Assembly (NCBI RefSeq): GCF_014196345.1
Contig: NZ_JACIDN010000003.1
Span: forward strand, 434,001-498,000
From: Methylobacterium brachythecii
GTDB taxonomy: Bacteria > Pseudomonadota > Alphaproteobacteria > Rhizobiales > Beijerinckiaceae
Direction of reading: 5' to 3'
Length of the DNA stretch: 64,000 nucleotides
The translations under genes were made by a program, and so were the position numbers. Positions 53,331 through 62,135 of this stretch are shown piece after piece. The notes beneath the pieces are model-generated. The model was not told the origin of the DNA, did no database searches, and worked only from the letters and a program-made list of their open reading frames with translations. Numbering within the stretch: position 1 is the stretch's first letter; every line of letters starts with the position of its first letter.

Positions 53331-53465
53331 GGCGACTGCCCCCCGACCAAATCGATGTCGTCGTGTCGCGCGACATCTTGACGAAACATTGACCGGAAAT
53401 GCTTGGCTGGACGAGAGAAAAGCTGTGCCGTTCAGAAAATTTCGGTCTGGCGCCGCGCGCAATGC

Positions 53466-54689
53466 TCAGGCTTGTTCGACAGCCGCGGCCGTCGCGAGGG
53501 CAGGCCGCAACCCGAGCACCAGCGGGACGATGGCGAGCGCCGTGAGCGCGGCAGCCAGTACGCCGAAGGTCTCGCCGGTATGGTCGGCGAGCGCGCCATA
53601 GGCGATCGGGGCGAGGCCGCCCGAGCCGATCACCGCCGTGTAGAACAGCGCGAAGGCCCGCCCGACGTCGCCGCGCGGCGCCAGCTCCGGCACGGTGCCG
53701 TACAGGACCGAGGAGGTGCCGTTCAGGAAGATCCCGATCACCGGCAGCACCACGAGCGCAGCGGTGAGGGGGAGGGGGATCGTCACGGCGATGAGCAGAG
53801 CGGTCGCCAGCTCCGTCGCGACGACGCTGCGCACGACGCCGAGATGCTCGCCGAGCCAGCCGCAGGCCGCCTTGCCGAAAGCCCCGCCTGCGAAGACGAG
53901 GGCGAGGCTCAGCCCCACCGTGGTCTGGTCGCCACCCTTGGCGTGGAGCAGGAAGGGTAGGAAGAGCAGGTAGCCCATGCGGGTCGCCGTATCGAGGCCG
54001 CCGATCGCCAGCAGCAGGCGAAAGCCGCGGCGATCTCCTGCGCCGTCCTGCGAGGCCAACTCGTCATGGCGCACGGGATTCGCGCGCGGCAGGATCACCA
54101 GCAGGGCGATGGCGACGACGATGCCAGCCACCGCGATGAAGCCGGCCGCCATGCGCCAGGCGACGAATCCGAGTAGCAGCGCCACCACCACGGGAAACAC
54201 CGCTTTGCCGAGGTCGCCCGAGAAATTGTAGATGCCGAGCGGTCCGCGCGCGCCGTTGCCGAACGCCTGCGTGACCAGCAGTGATCCGCGCGGATGCTGG
54301 ATACTCGATCCGATCCCCGCCAGCAGCAGGCCGGCACAGAGCCCCCAGAAGCTCCCCGTCAGCGCCATCACGCAGAAGCCCGCCGCCGCCACCAGCGTCG
54401 ACAGGACGAGCGCATTGCGGATCGGCCAACGGTCGACGAGCCGGTCGGCCGGCACCTGCAGGCCGCCCATTGTGCCGTAATAGAGGCTGCGCATCGCGGC
54501 GACGCCGGCATAGGACAGGCCGAACTCGGTCTGCCAGACCGGCAGCAGCACGTAGAGCAGGTCGGTGTAGCCGTCATGGAGCGCATGGGCGGTGCAGGCG
54601 CCGATCAGGCTGCGCCGCGGCTCTGTCGACCCGGTCTCCTCCTTGCGGAAAGCCGATTCCGACCGCGCGAGAGACGCCGACCCGTTCAC
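53466..54689 (-). CDS. MFS transporter, fosmidomycin-resistance (Fsr)-like
   Basis: 407 residues with twelve expected helices. The start of helix 1 has HALHDGYTDLLYVLLPVW, and the first repeat holds the altered motif A (ADRLVDRWPIRNALVL). HxxxD...LP patterns are typical of Fsr-like efflux proteins. Divergent from a GcvA-like LysR regulator with palindromes in between. The substrate is unknown. Confidence 0.82.
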   Translation of the reverse strand: MNGSASLARSESAFRKEETGSTEPRRSLIGACTAHALHDGYTDLLYVLLPVWQTEFGLSYAGVAAMRSLYYGTMGGLQVPADRLVDRWPIRNALVLSTLVAAAGFCVMALTGSFWGLCAGLLLAGIGSSIQHPRGSLLVTQAFGNGARGPLGIYNFSGDLGKAVFPVVVALLLGFVAWRMAAGFIAVAGIVVAIALLVILPRANPVRHDELASQDGAGDRRGFRLLLAIGGLDTATRMGYLLFLPFLLHAKGGDQTTVGLSLALVFAGGAFGKAACGWLGEHLGVVRSVVATELATALLIAVTIPLPLTAALVVLPVIGIFLNGTSSVLYGTVPELAPRGDVGRAFALFYTAVIGSGGLAPIAYGALADHTGETFGVLAAALTALAIVPLVLGLRPALATAAAVEQA

Positions 54690-54733
54690 ACCGATTCCTT
54701 TCCCGGCAAAACATCGTGATCTAGCTCTACACC

Positions 54734-54791
54734 CGTGAGTTTTCCGGGATGAGAGGGTATCGTCTCACGACATTCGTGAGCTCAGCTCACG
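54734..54791. promoter_or_regulatory. Repeated CGTGAG palindromes in LysR/MFS divergent region
   Basis: A perfect 17-base palindrome CGTGAGCT-C-AGCTCACG lies at 54775-54791, and a second, wider inverted pair CGTGAG (54734-54739) and CTCACG (54764-54769) lies before it. The repeated half-site suggests that the LysR protein binds several sites here and controls both genes. Confidence 0.6.
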
Positions 54792-54833
54792 GAATATCCG
54801 CATCGACCCATCGTCATCCGATCGGAATCCAAG

Positions 54834-55730
54834 ATGCGCCGCCTTCCTCCGCTCCACGCGCTCCGTGTGTTCGAAGTCGCCGCCCGAACCGGCAGCTACG
54901 CCGCGGCGGGGAGGGAGCTCGGGCTGACGCATGGGGCGGTCAGCCGACAGATCGCCGCGTTGGAATCCTGGCTCGGGCAGCGGCTGTTCGTGCGGGTCGG
55001 ACGGCGCATGGCGGCGACGCCCGCCGCGCGCGCCTTCGCTGCCGAGATCAGCCTGACGTTCGACCGCCTCACGGCGGCGGCCGAGGCGTGCGGACGCCCC
55101 GAGACGACACGTGTCATCCGGGTCAACGCACCATCGACCTTCGCCATGCGCTGGCTGATCCCGCGCCTGGACCGGTTCCGCGCCGAGCGACCGGACACGG
55201 AGATCACGGTGGCCACGGTCACGACGCTGAACGACGAGTTGCGCGGGGGGTTCGATCTGGCCATTCGCAGGGGCCCCGAACCCTGGCCGCAGCATCGCGC
55301 GGTGCCGTTTCTGGAAGAGACCGATACCCTCGTCGCGAGCCAATCACTGCTGGCGCGCGCGCCGCTGGCCTCGCCCGAGGATCTGGCGGGGCGCGTCCTG
55401 CTCGCCACCGAGACGCGTCCGAACGACTGGACGGAGTGGATGCGAGCGGCCGGGCTGCCGCAGATTCGCGGCACCCGGCGACAGGTCTTCGACCACTTCT
55501 TCGTGACGCTGCAGGCGGTCGAGGATGGGCTGGGCTTCGGCATCGGGCCGTTTCCGGTCCTCGACATCGCGCTCACGGACGGACGGCTCGTCGCGCCGTT
55601 CCCGCAGATCGGCGTCGCGCGGCCGGGCTACTTCGCCCTGACACCTTACGACGCCGACAAGACACCCTCGCTCAAGGCGTTCGTCAATTGGCTGGTCGAG
55701 GAGGGGAAGAGCGCTACAGTTCGCCGGTGA
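54834..55730 (+). CDS. LysR family regulator, GcvA-like
   Basis: 298 residues. Winged helix-turn-helix at 1-65 (LPPLHALRVFEVAARTGSYA, LGLTHGAVSRQIAALESWLG), a GcvA-type N-terminus, then the substrate-binding domain (about 90-290). Divergent from the Fsr-like MFS gene with CGTGAG palindromes between them. The end overlaps the convergent tautomerase gene by 17 bases. Inducer unknown. Confidence 0.92.
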   Translation: MRRLPPLHALRVFEVAARTGSYAAAGRELGLTHGAVSRQIAALESWLGQRLFVRVGRRMAATPAARAFAAEISLTFDRLTAAAEACGRPETTRVIRVNAPSTFAMRWLIPRLDRFRAERPDTEITVATVTTLNDELRGGFDLAIRRGPEPWPQHRAVPFLEETDTLVASQSLLARAPLASPEDLAGRVLLATETRPNDWTEWMRAAGLPQIRGTRRQVFDHFFVTLQAVEDGLGFGIGPFPVLDIALTDGRLVAPFPQIGVARPGYFALTPYDADKTPSLKAFVNWLVEEGKSATVRR

Positions 55731-56103
55731 GGAACTGCGCGCGGCCGTGGCCGAAGCTCCAATCCTCGTCGGTGTTCTCGATGGTCGAAACCATCACGTC
55801 GGCCGGGGAGATGCCGCAGGCGGCCTGCAGCTTCTCGGTGAGCAGGCGGTAGAACAGCTCCTTCTTCTCGCGGCCGCGCGGCCGGGTGATCATCTGCACG
55901 ACGACCACGTCCTTGGTGCGAGGAATGCCGAGGCCCGTATCCTCGACGATCATCCGCGAGGGCTTGTGCTCGGTGACGATCTGGTAGCGGTCGCCTGGCG
56001 GCACCTGAAACGCCTCCAGCATCGCCTCGTGCGCCGCGTCGAGCAGCGTCTTGAGTTCGGTCTTGGAGCGGCCCTCGATCAGGTCGAAGCGAAGCAGAGG
56101 CAT
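55714..56103 (-). CDS. Tautomerase family protein (4-oxalocrotonate tautomerase-like)
   Basis: 129 residues; starts MPLLRFDLIEGRSK, so Pro is N-terminal after Met removal, the catalytic base of this superfamily. The length and pattern (DRYQIVTEHKPSRM, then a second beta-alpha-beta unit with VVVQMI) fit the longer tautomerases that hold two fused units. They isomerise enol and keto acids in small-molecule degradation; the substrate is unknown. Confidence 0.85.
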   Translation of the reverse strand: MPLLRFDLIEGRSKTELKTLLDAAHEAMLEAFQVPPGDRYQIVTEHKPSRMIVEDTGLGIPRTKDVVVVQMITRPRGREKKELFYRLLTEKLQAACGISPADVMVSTIENTDEDWSFGHGRAQFLTGEL

Positions 56104-56421
56104 GGAATCCTATCCGATAGTGAGGACGACACGGTGAGGCCGACTTCCATCGGTGGTCGTGGCGGCCATGGGTAGACTTTGGTATCCGCGCCACCAACCG
56201 TTCTCAACGCAAGTCACGGCCGCAGCAGCGGAATTCTCCAAGCGTCGCCATTCGGGACGCTGCCGGCCGCCGTGGACAATCTTCGATCCACTGGCAGATA
56301 CGGTCGCCAGCGACTTACAGTCTCCGTGCACTGTCGTCGATTCCTATGCATTTTGAATGCAAAGCGCTGGAATCGGTCTCAGGGCACGTTAAGGGTCTGC
56401 GCCATGCCAAAGGGAACCTCG
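56104..56421. other. Intergenic region before the CoA-ester lyase gene, with inverted repeat
   Basis: About 318 bases between divergent genes with no convincing gene. A perfect 6-3-6 inverted repeat TGCATT-TTG-AATGCA lies at 56347-56361, about 60 bases before the start of the lyase gene, where a regulator could act. No clear promoter boxes chosen. Confidence 0.4.
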
Positions 56422-57318
56422 ATGTCGGACCTCCGCCTGCGCCGCAGCGTGCTCTACATGCCGGGTTCGAACCAGCGCGCCCTCGAAAAAGCAAAGACCC
56501 TTCCGGCCGACGCCCTGATCCTCGACCTCGAGGACGCCGTGGCGAACGAGGCGAAGGACCTGGCGCGCGAGCAGGTCTGCAACGCCGTGAAGGGCGGCGG
56601 CTACGGCCACCGGGAGCTCATCATCCGCGTCAACGCTCCGCAGACGCCCTGGGGCGAGGCCGATTTGCGCGCCGCGATTCAGGCCAAGCCCGACGCGATC
56701 CTGATGCCGAAGGTGTCCTCGCCCGCCGTGCTGGAGAGCATCGCGGACCACCTCGAGGCTCTGGACGCGCCGGAATCCATCGCGATCTGGGCGATGATCG
56801 AGACGCCGGCCGCCATCCTGAACATCGCCGAGATCGCCAAGGCACGCCGTGATCGACGCACCCGGTTGACCTGCTTCGTGCTCGGCACCAACGACCTCGC
56901 CAAGGACACATGGGCTCAGCTGGTGCGCGGGCGCGTGCCGATGCTGCCCTGGATGATGTTCGCTCTCGCGGCGGCCCGCGCAGAAGGCCTCACCATCCTC
57001 GACGGCGTCTGGAACGACATCGCAGATCCGGAGGGCTGCCGCGAGGAATGTCGGCAAGCACGCGACCTCGGCTTCGACGGCAAGACGCTGATCCACCCCA
57101 ACCAGATCGAGCCGGCAAATACCTCGTTTGCGCCGACCGAAGAGGAGGTGCGCCGCGCCCGCCTCGTGATCGAGGCGTTTGACCTGCCGGAGAACGAAAA
57201 ACGCGCCGCCATCAAGGTCGAGGGCCGCATGTACGAGCGCCAGCATATCGGCATGGCCGCCCGCGCTGTGATCTGGTCGGAGACCATCGCAGCCCGTGAC
57301 GCGGCGTCGTTGGGCTGA
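56422..57318 (+). CDS. CitE-like CoA-ester lyase (malyl/citramalyl-CoA lyase or thioesterase family)
   Basis: About 298 residues from ATG 56422 (AAAGGGA upstream); an in-frame ATG lies 18 bases earlier. The HpcH/HpaI TIM barrel shows RSVLYMPGSNQRALEK, LEDAV with metal-binding acids, IRVNAP, IETPAAILN, GTNDLAKD and KTLIHPNQ. Members cleave or make malyl-CoA, or hydrolyse malyl-CoA, in serine-cycle or ethylmalonyl-CoA pathway organisms. It differs in sequence from typical MclA at the N-terminus, so a second enzyme such as an Mcl2-type thioesterase is possible. No pathway neighbours. Confidence 0.85.
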   Translation: MSDLRLRRSVLYMPGSNQRALEKAKTLPADALILDLEDAVANEAKDLAREQVCNAVKGGGYGHRELIIRVNAPQTPWGEADLRAAIQAKPDAILMPKVSSPAVLESIADHLEALDAPESIAIWAMIETPAAILNIAEIAKARRDRRTRLTCFVLGTNDLAKDTWAQLVRGRVPMLPWMMFALAAARAEGLTILDGVWNDIADPEGCREECRQARDLGFDGKTLIHPNQIEPANTSFAPTEEEVRRARLVIEAFDLPENEKRAAIKVEGRMYERQHIGMAARAVIWSETIAARDAASLG

Positions 57319-57350
57319 GATCGGTACGCTGGCTGCGAGACACAAAAAAA

Positions 57351-57374
57351 CGGCCGTGCCCGAAGGCACGGCCG
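57351..57374 (-). terminator. Intrinsic terminator between convergent genes
   Basis: CGGCCGTGCC (57351-57360) and GGCACGGCCG (57365-57374) make a perfect 10-bp stem with loop CGAA. The minus-strand side is followed by TTTTTTTG, so it mainly ends the convergent glycine-rich protein gene; it may also serve the lyase gene. Confidence 0.9.
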
Positions 57375-57398
57375 CTTCGCATTTCGAGGTCTCAAACC

Positions 57399-57716
57399 TC
57401 AGTAGCCATAGCCGTAATAATCGTAGGCCGGACGACGATAGCGCGGGCCGTAATCGTAGGCGCCATAACCGGCGCCACGGTAGCCGCCACCGTAATAGCC
57501 GTCGTCGTAACCGTAGGCCGGACGACCATAGCCGTAGCCGTAACCTGAATTCGCCGCGGCTCCGGCGGCGAGGCCACCGAGCGCGAGACCACCGATAACG
57601 CCCGCTGCGACGGCACCGCCGCGTCCGCGTGCCTCTGCACCGGTCGATGCGAGGCTGCCGGCACCGATCAGCGCCGCGGCGGTCATGACTGCGATTCTCT
57701 TCAAAGTTCGCTCCAT
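57399..57716 (-). CDS. Exported Gly/Tyr-rich small protein
   Basis: 105 residues from ATG 57716. A signal peptide runs to about residue 30 (STGAEA). A glycine/alanine stretch (GGAVAAGVIGGLALGGLAAG) is followed by a low-complexity tail of Gly, Tyr, Arg and Pro (about 60-105). Similar tails occur in surface-exposed or periplasmic proteins of Methylobacterium and rhizobia; function unknown. Ends before a strong terminator. Confidence 0.75.
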   Translation of the reverse strand: MERTLKRIAVMTAAALIGAGSLASTGAEARGRGGAVAAGVIGGLALGGLAAGAAANSGYGYGYGRPAYGYDDGYYGGGYRGAGYGAYDYGPRYRRPAYDYYGYGY

Positions 57717-58039
57717 GTCTTCGACCCTCGGCGGGTCAACATGTGTAGCCAACGATGGTCGCCGGGATGGGTTCAACTTCGAGGGCTCGAATCCAGGCCA
57801 AGCGGGACAATGCGATCAAGATAAATTATTGATTCTGTTCGAATAATCTTGGCGATGAGGTGCGACGTTTCTACGCCCCGTTCGAGAAATCGAGGCCTCC
57901 GACCGCGATTCCGGCGCGTTCGCAGATCATGAGACAGGGGATAACGACGACGCGCTCCGTCCCCTGTGTCAGAGGTGGCACGCTGTTGCCTTGACCTGAG
58001 GCCGTGCGGAGGCTTGTCCTCGCGCATCCGGTCGAGACG
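57717..58039. other. Intergenic region upstream of the jetAB pair, with an AT-rich patch
   Basis: About 323 bases without a convincing gene. Bases 57818-57850 form an AT-rich patch with an imperfect repeat (AAGATAAATTATT against AATAATCTT), much lower in GC than its surroundings, and may hold the promoters for the divergent genes. A GTG start of the JetA frame at 58004 is possible. Confidence 0.4.
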
Positions 58040-59419
58040 ATGCTGTTCACCCACCTCTCCGACGATCTGTTCAAGCCGCTGGCCTCGCCGAGCCGGGCCT
58101 TCAATGCGGCTCTGCTGCTGCACCTGCGCGCGCGGCTGTTCGGCGAGACCATGGAGCCGCTTCGCAAAAGCGAGTTGCTCGCGGCGATTGGTGATTTCTG
58201 CGCGGACTGGACCCAGGCCGAGATCGCCGACGACGAAACCACACCCGTCGATCCCATCGAGCGACGTTCCGCCGTCTACCGGCGCCTGCTCGATGCGGGT
58301 TGGCTGGTGGAGCGGCGCGAGCGCTACGTGCCCGTGGTCGACCTCGATCCAGAGGCGCGGCTGCTCCTCGACGATCTCGCCCGCCTCGATCGCGGCGAGA
58401 CCCGCTCCTATGGCGGTGCGGTGCTCGACGTGCTCAGCGCGTTGGAGAGCGCGACGTCGAACCCGGGCGAGCGCTCAGAGGCCCTGAACAACGCCGCGAA
58501 ATCCTCACGCGAGTTTCTGGGGCATCTGCGCGGGCTCGCCGGCTCGATGCGCAAGATCGAGGAGCGCATCCTCGCCGAGGACGACCTGCGCGCGGCCTTC
58601 CGGCTGTATTTCGAGGAATTCGTCGAGCGCTATCTCGTCAGCGACTACCGGACGCTGCACACCCGCTTCAACCCGTTCCGGTTCCGCTCCGGGATCGTCC
58701 GCGAGGCCGGCCGGGCTCTGCGCGATCCGCTGACCGTGCGGGCGCTGGCGGACGGCGCAGTGCGGGAGGGCAGGGCGGCCGGGATCGAGGCGGCCGAACG
58801 CGGCGTGCGCGCCGATCTCACCGAGATTCTCGCTATCTTCGAAGGCCTCGACCGCCATCTCGACGTGGTGGCCGAGATCGTGGCGCGGATGGAGCGGCGC
58901 ATCGCTGCGGCGCTCCGCTACGAGGGCAATCGCGACAGCGCCCGGATCGAGCGCACGGCCGCCGCCTTGCGAGCTGTCGGCGCCGTGGCCGACCCCACAA
59001 AGGCACCCCAGCCGCCGATCCTATCGCTGCGGCCGCCCATCGGACCGCCGCATCTCTACTCGCCGCGCCTGAAGCGCCGCGCCATCGTCACGGAGCCGCT
59101 GCCGGACGTGGCGAGCGATGCTTCGATCGAGGCCTTTGCCATGGCCAAGGACGAATTTCGCCGCCGCACGACCGTCACGCCGCAAACCATCGCCGCCTTC
59201 CTGGAGTCGCGCTTCGCGATCGGAAAACCGATCCGCGCCTCGGAGATCGAAATCGACGACGTCGATTCCTTCGTGGTCTTCCAACGTCTTCGCGAACTCG
59301 ACGTGCTGTTCGACGGCGCGCTCTCAGGCCGCTATCGGCTGACCCGCATCGAGGGCCGTATCGAGAACGGCTGGCTCGATTGCCCAGACTTTACCGTCGA
59401 GCGCGCTAAGCATGCTTGA
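58040..59419 (+). CDS. jetA: Wadjet JetA-like protein (MksF-like kleisin)
   Basis: 459 residues from ATG 58040 (an in-frame GTG lies at 58004). The N-terminus LFTHLSDDLFKPLASPSRAF then LLHLRARLF and the following winged-helix and coiled-coil layout are those of JetA, the kleisin-like subunit of Wadjet, an SMC-based complex that cuts circular plasmid DNA. Coiled-coil segments lie at about 150-200 and 250-320. Its stop overlaps the start of a JetB-like gene by eight bases. The expected JetC (SMC-like ATPase) and JetD (nuclease) genes do not follow, so the system is incomplete here. Confidence 0.78.
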   Translation: MLFTHLSDDLFKPLASPSRAFNAALLLHLRARLFGETMEPLRKSELLAAIGDFCADWTQAEIADDETTPVDPIERRSAVYRRLLDAGWLVERRERYVPVVDLDPEARLLLDDLARLDRGETRSYGGAVLDVLSALESATSNPGERSEALNNAAKSSREFLGHLRGLAGSMRKIEERILAEDDLRAAFRLYFEEFVERYLVSDYRTLHTRFNPFRFRSGIVREAGRALRDPLTVRALADGAVREGRAAGIEAAERGVRADLTEILAIFEGLDRHLDVVAEIVARMERRIAAALRYEGNRDSARIERTAAALRAVGAVADPTKAPQPPILSLRPPIGPPHLYSPRLKRRAIVTEPLPDVASDASIEAFAMAKDEFRRRTTVTPQTIAAFLESRFAIGKPIRASEIEIDDVDSFVVFQRLRELDVLFDGALSGRYRLTRIEGRIENGWLDCPDFTVERAKHA

Positions 59420-60047
59420 GCCGTTCCGCGCCATCGTCGACGGAGACGAGCCGCCCCCTTCCGGATCGAGGGCGCCCGGGGAGGAGGATCTGATCCGCGC
59501 TCTCCAGGCGCTGCTGAAGATCCAGGTGATCTATGCCGACACGCCCGGCATCGGCCGCTCCTACGAACTCGCACGCCACTACGCGCCGTTCTTCCGCGAT
59601 TACTTCGCCTGCCTCGGCTACGACTTCGAGATCTCGCACCGCGACCAGATGATTTTTCTACGCGTGCCGGCGGAGGGCGCCAGGCTCGATGCACCTGCCG
59701 AGCGGTTGCGGAAGGACGAGACGCTGGTGCTGCTGTCTCTGCGGCTCGTTTACGAAGAAGGCCTGCGCGATCACCGCGTCACCACCGACGGCATCGTCGA
59801 AAGCACCACCGACGACATCGCGGAAAAAATCCGAACTGCCGCGCGCAGCGACCCGCCCGAGGAGACTCGGCTGATCGACATTCTTCGGCTTTTCGCCCGG
59901 AAGGGCGCCGTGAAGCTCGGCGAGCGCGACCGCGCCGAGCGCGTGACGCCGCTCATGGTGCTGCCCGGCATCGCAGTGCTGTCGCCGGATGCCTGGATGG
60001 ACCAGGTCCAGGCCTGGGCCGCTTCGGTTGGTGACGGAGAAACCTGA
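59412..60047 (+). CDS. jetB: Wadjet JetB-like DUF4194 protein (MksE-like)
   Basis: 211 residues. The region IRALQALLKIQVIYADTPGI, then RSYELARHYAPFFRDYFACL and GYDFEISHRDQMIFLRVP is the DUF4194 (MksE-like) winged-helix pattern of JetB, which forms the KITE dimer on the kleisin JetA. It overlaps jetA by eight bases, the typical arrangement. In full systems jetC follows, usually overlapping jetB; here 89 bases later a small exported protein begins instead. Confidence 0.82.
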   Translation: MLEPFRAIVDGDEPPPSGSRAPGEEDLIRALQALLKIQVIYADTPGIGRSYELARHYAPFFRDYFACLGYDFEISHRDQMIFLRVPAEGARLDAPAERLRKDETLVLLSLRLVYEEGLRDHRVTTDGIVESTTDDIAEKIRTAARSDPPEETRLIDILRLFARKGAVKLGERDRAERVTPLMVLPGIAVLSPDAWMDQVQAWAASVGDGET

Positions 60048-60136
60048 GTCGGCGCCTCTCTGTGCCTCCGGCACATCACGCGCGCTTCGGAAACCGGGTT
60101 ATCATCCGGCAGCGATCCATCGAGCGGGTTCACACC

Positions 60137-60409
60137 ATGCGATCCATCCTGGCCGGCCTCGCCCTGATCTTGCTGCCGAGCCTCGCATCGGCGGAGTGCC
60201 AATGCGTCTGCGTCCGCGGGAAGGCGATCCCGGTCTGCCAGCCGCAGGCGATGGTCGAGCCGATCTGCCAGCAGATCTGCACCGACAAGATCGAGCAATC
60301 GCTCGGCACCGCGGGCATTGGCGGGGGAGGTATCGATGGCCCCGCCAGCAGGGGTGCGGGGGCCGGCGGTATCGACCCATCGTCGCTGAACGCGATCATC
60401 GGTCGCTAA
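60137..60409 (+). CDS. Small exported cysteine-rich protein
   Basis: 90 residues from ATG 60137. A signal peptide ends near residue 19 (LASAEC). Six Cys lie in the first 30 mature residues (CQCVCVRGKAIPVC, ICQQIC), enough for three disulfides or a metal site. The tail is rich in Gly. Function unknown. It occupies the place where jetC would be expected but is unrelated to it. Confidence 0.65.
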   Translation: MRSILAGLALILLPSLASAECQCVCVRGKAIPVCQPQAMVEPICQQICTDKIEQSLGTAGIGGGGIDGPASRGAGAGGIDPSSLNAIIGR

Positions 60410-60581
60410 AGGGCATCTTAAGTAGCCGTCTTAAGTCTAGTTGCAGGGCTTGGGGCTCCTGTGACATTTGATGTGGCTGCCGCATTCAATCACGGGTAGT
60501 CGCCTCGACATGCGTCACGGCTCAGCCTAGCGTCCGGTGGCGTGGCGCTTTTCGGGAAGCCCTCCAAACTCTTATGGGTCT

Positions 60582-61277
60582 ATGACGAAGATCGAGGCCG
60601 GGATCGGCATCAACCGGCGCTACCTGCACGACGAGGTGGCCGAGCGCATGCGCGAACTCATCCAGACGGGTGAGCTCGAGCCGAAGGCGCGCATCAACGA
60701 GGGCGAGCTGACCGAACGCTTCGGCATCTCCCGCACGCCCCTGCGCGAGGCCATCAAGATCCTCGCCACGGAAGGACTGCTGGAGCTGCTCCCGAACCGC
60801 GGCGCCCGAGTCGCCAGCATCTCCGAAGCCGAGATCGAAGAGATGATCGAGGTCATCGCCGGGCTCGAGGCGACGGCCTGCGACATCGCCTGCCGGACGA
60901 TCGGTGAGGAGGAGGTCGCAGCGATCGAGGACAAGCACGCCTGCATGATCGGAGCCTGGAAGGCGCGCGAAGAGATCGAGTATTTCCGCCTGAACCGCGA
61001 GATCCACGAAGCGATCATGAGCGCGAGCCGCAACGCGACGCTGCAGTCGATCTACGGCAGCCTCTCGGGCCGCACGCAGCGCTCGCGCTACCGGGCGCAC
61101 CAGACCGACGAGCAATGGGCGCAGGCCGTGGAGGAGCACGAGGGCCTGATGGATCGGCTACGTGCCCGCGACGGCGAGGGCCTGGCCAAACGGATGCGCG
61201 AGCATATCCGCGGCAAGAAACCGGTGATCGTCGCGAATTTCGGCGATCGCGACGCCGAGCCGGCCGAAGGCGTCTGA
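60582..61277 (+). CDS. GntR family regulator, FadR/FCD subfamily
   Basis: 231 residues from ATG 60582. GntR winged helix at about 15-80 (RINEGELTERFGISRTPLRE, LLELLPNRGARV), then an all-helical FCD ligand domain (about 90-215) with the metal-binding His and Asp pattern in FRLNREIHEAIM. Members sense carboxylates or acyl-CoA. It is convergent with the crotonase-like gene, which it might not control. Confidence 0.9.
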   Translation: MTKIEAGIGINRRYLHDEVAERMRELIQTGELEPKARINEGELTERFGISRTPLREAIKILATEGLLELLPNRGARVASISEAEIEEMIEVIAGLEATACDIACRTIGEEEVAAIEDKHACMIGAWKAREEIEYFRLNREIHEAIMSASRNATLQSIYGSLSGRTQRSRYRAHQTDEQWAQAVEEHEGLMDRLRARDGEGLAKRMREHIRGKKPVIVANFGDRDAEPAEGV

Positions 61278-61319
61278 CGCCTCCGACCCGGCTTTTTTCG
61301 AGAGGGTCTGGCCCTCGGC

Positions 61320-62135
61320 TCAGCGGCCTTCCCACTTCGGAGGGCGCTTGCCGAGGAAGGCTTCCATGCCCTCGCGGAAGTCGCGGCTCATGTAGGTCAT
61401 CAGAATGAGGTCGTTGCCGGGCTGAGCTGCGTCGTCGGTGGATGGCTTCTCGGCAAGCCGGCGCAGGCCTTCCTTGGTCGCCTGGAGCGTCAGTGGAGCG
61501 TGGCTGGCCAGCAGCGTCGCCAACTCCGAAGCGCGCTGTCCGAGGGTGCCGGAGTCCTCGACCACTTCGTTGACGAGACCGATCGCCAACGCTTCCTCCG
61601 CTCCGACGAGCCGGGCCGTGAACAGGATGTCCTTCACGCGGGCCGGCCCGATCAGACCGGACAGCCGCTTCAGGTTGCCCAGCGAGAGGCAGTTGCCGAG
61701 CGTACGCGCGATCGGGAAGCCGAAGCGCGCGTCGCGCGTGGCGATGCGCATGTCGCAGGCCGCAGCGATGGCAGCACCGCCCCCGGTGCAGGCGCCCGCC
61801 ACCGCCGCGATGGTCGGAACGCGCAGGCGTTCCAGCGCGCCGAGCACGCGGTCCATGAAGCGCTCGTAGCCGAGCGCGTCCTCGGCCTTCTCGAAGCTGC
61901 GGAACTGGGCGATGTCGGTGCCCGCGGCAAACGCCTTCTCGCCGGCACCGGTGATGATCACCGCCTTGATCGAGCGATCCTCCTCGATCTGCCGGCTCAG
62001 GGTGATCAGACCCTCGTACATCGCGAAGGTCAGCGCGTTGCGCGCCTGCGGCCGGTTGAGCGTGATACGAGCGATGCCGGACTGGTCGGTCTCGAACAGT
62101 AGCTCGTTCGTCGGAGTCGAATCGGGTGCGCTCAT
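61320..62135 (-). CDS. Crotonase-fold protein (enoyl-CoA hydratase/isomerase family) without both catalytic Glu
   Basis: 271 residues. The oxyanion-hole segments AGTDIAQF and GACTGGGAAIAAACD are clear, with the crotonase beta-alpha unit around them. In the classical hydratase the acids lie in GGG-x-E and FGxPE; here these positions are Ala122 (GGGAAIA) and Ile142 (FGFPIA), so neither is present. The protein therefore probably binds CoA esters but is not a standard enoyl-CoA hydratase; some isomerase-, decarboxylase- or hydrolase-like members use other residues. No pathway neighbour gives the substrate. Confidence 0.85.
   Translation of the reverse strand: MSAPDSTPTNELLFETDQSGIARITLNRPQARNALTFAMYEGLITLSRQIEEDRSIKAVIITGAGEKAFAAGTDIAQFRSFEKAEDALGYERFMDRVLGALERLRVPTIAAVAGACTGGGAAIAAACDMRIATRDARFGFPIARTLGNCLSLGNLKRLSGLIGPARVKDILFTARLVGAEEALAIGLVNEVVEDSGTLGQRASELATLLASHAPLTLQATKEGLRRLAEKPSTDDAAQPGNDLILMTYMSRDFREGMEAFLGKRPPKWEGR

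Noticed and set aside
57818..57850. Attachment site or IS end at the AT-rich patch before jetA
   Set aside because: Repeat is imperfect and there is no duplicated partner or transposase in the window.
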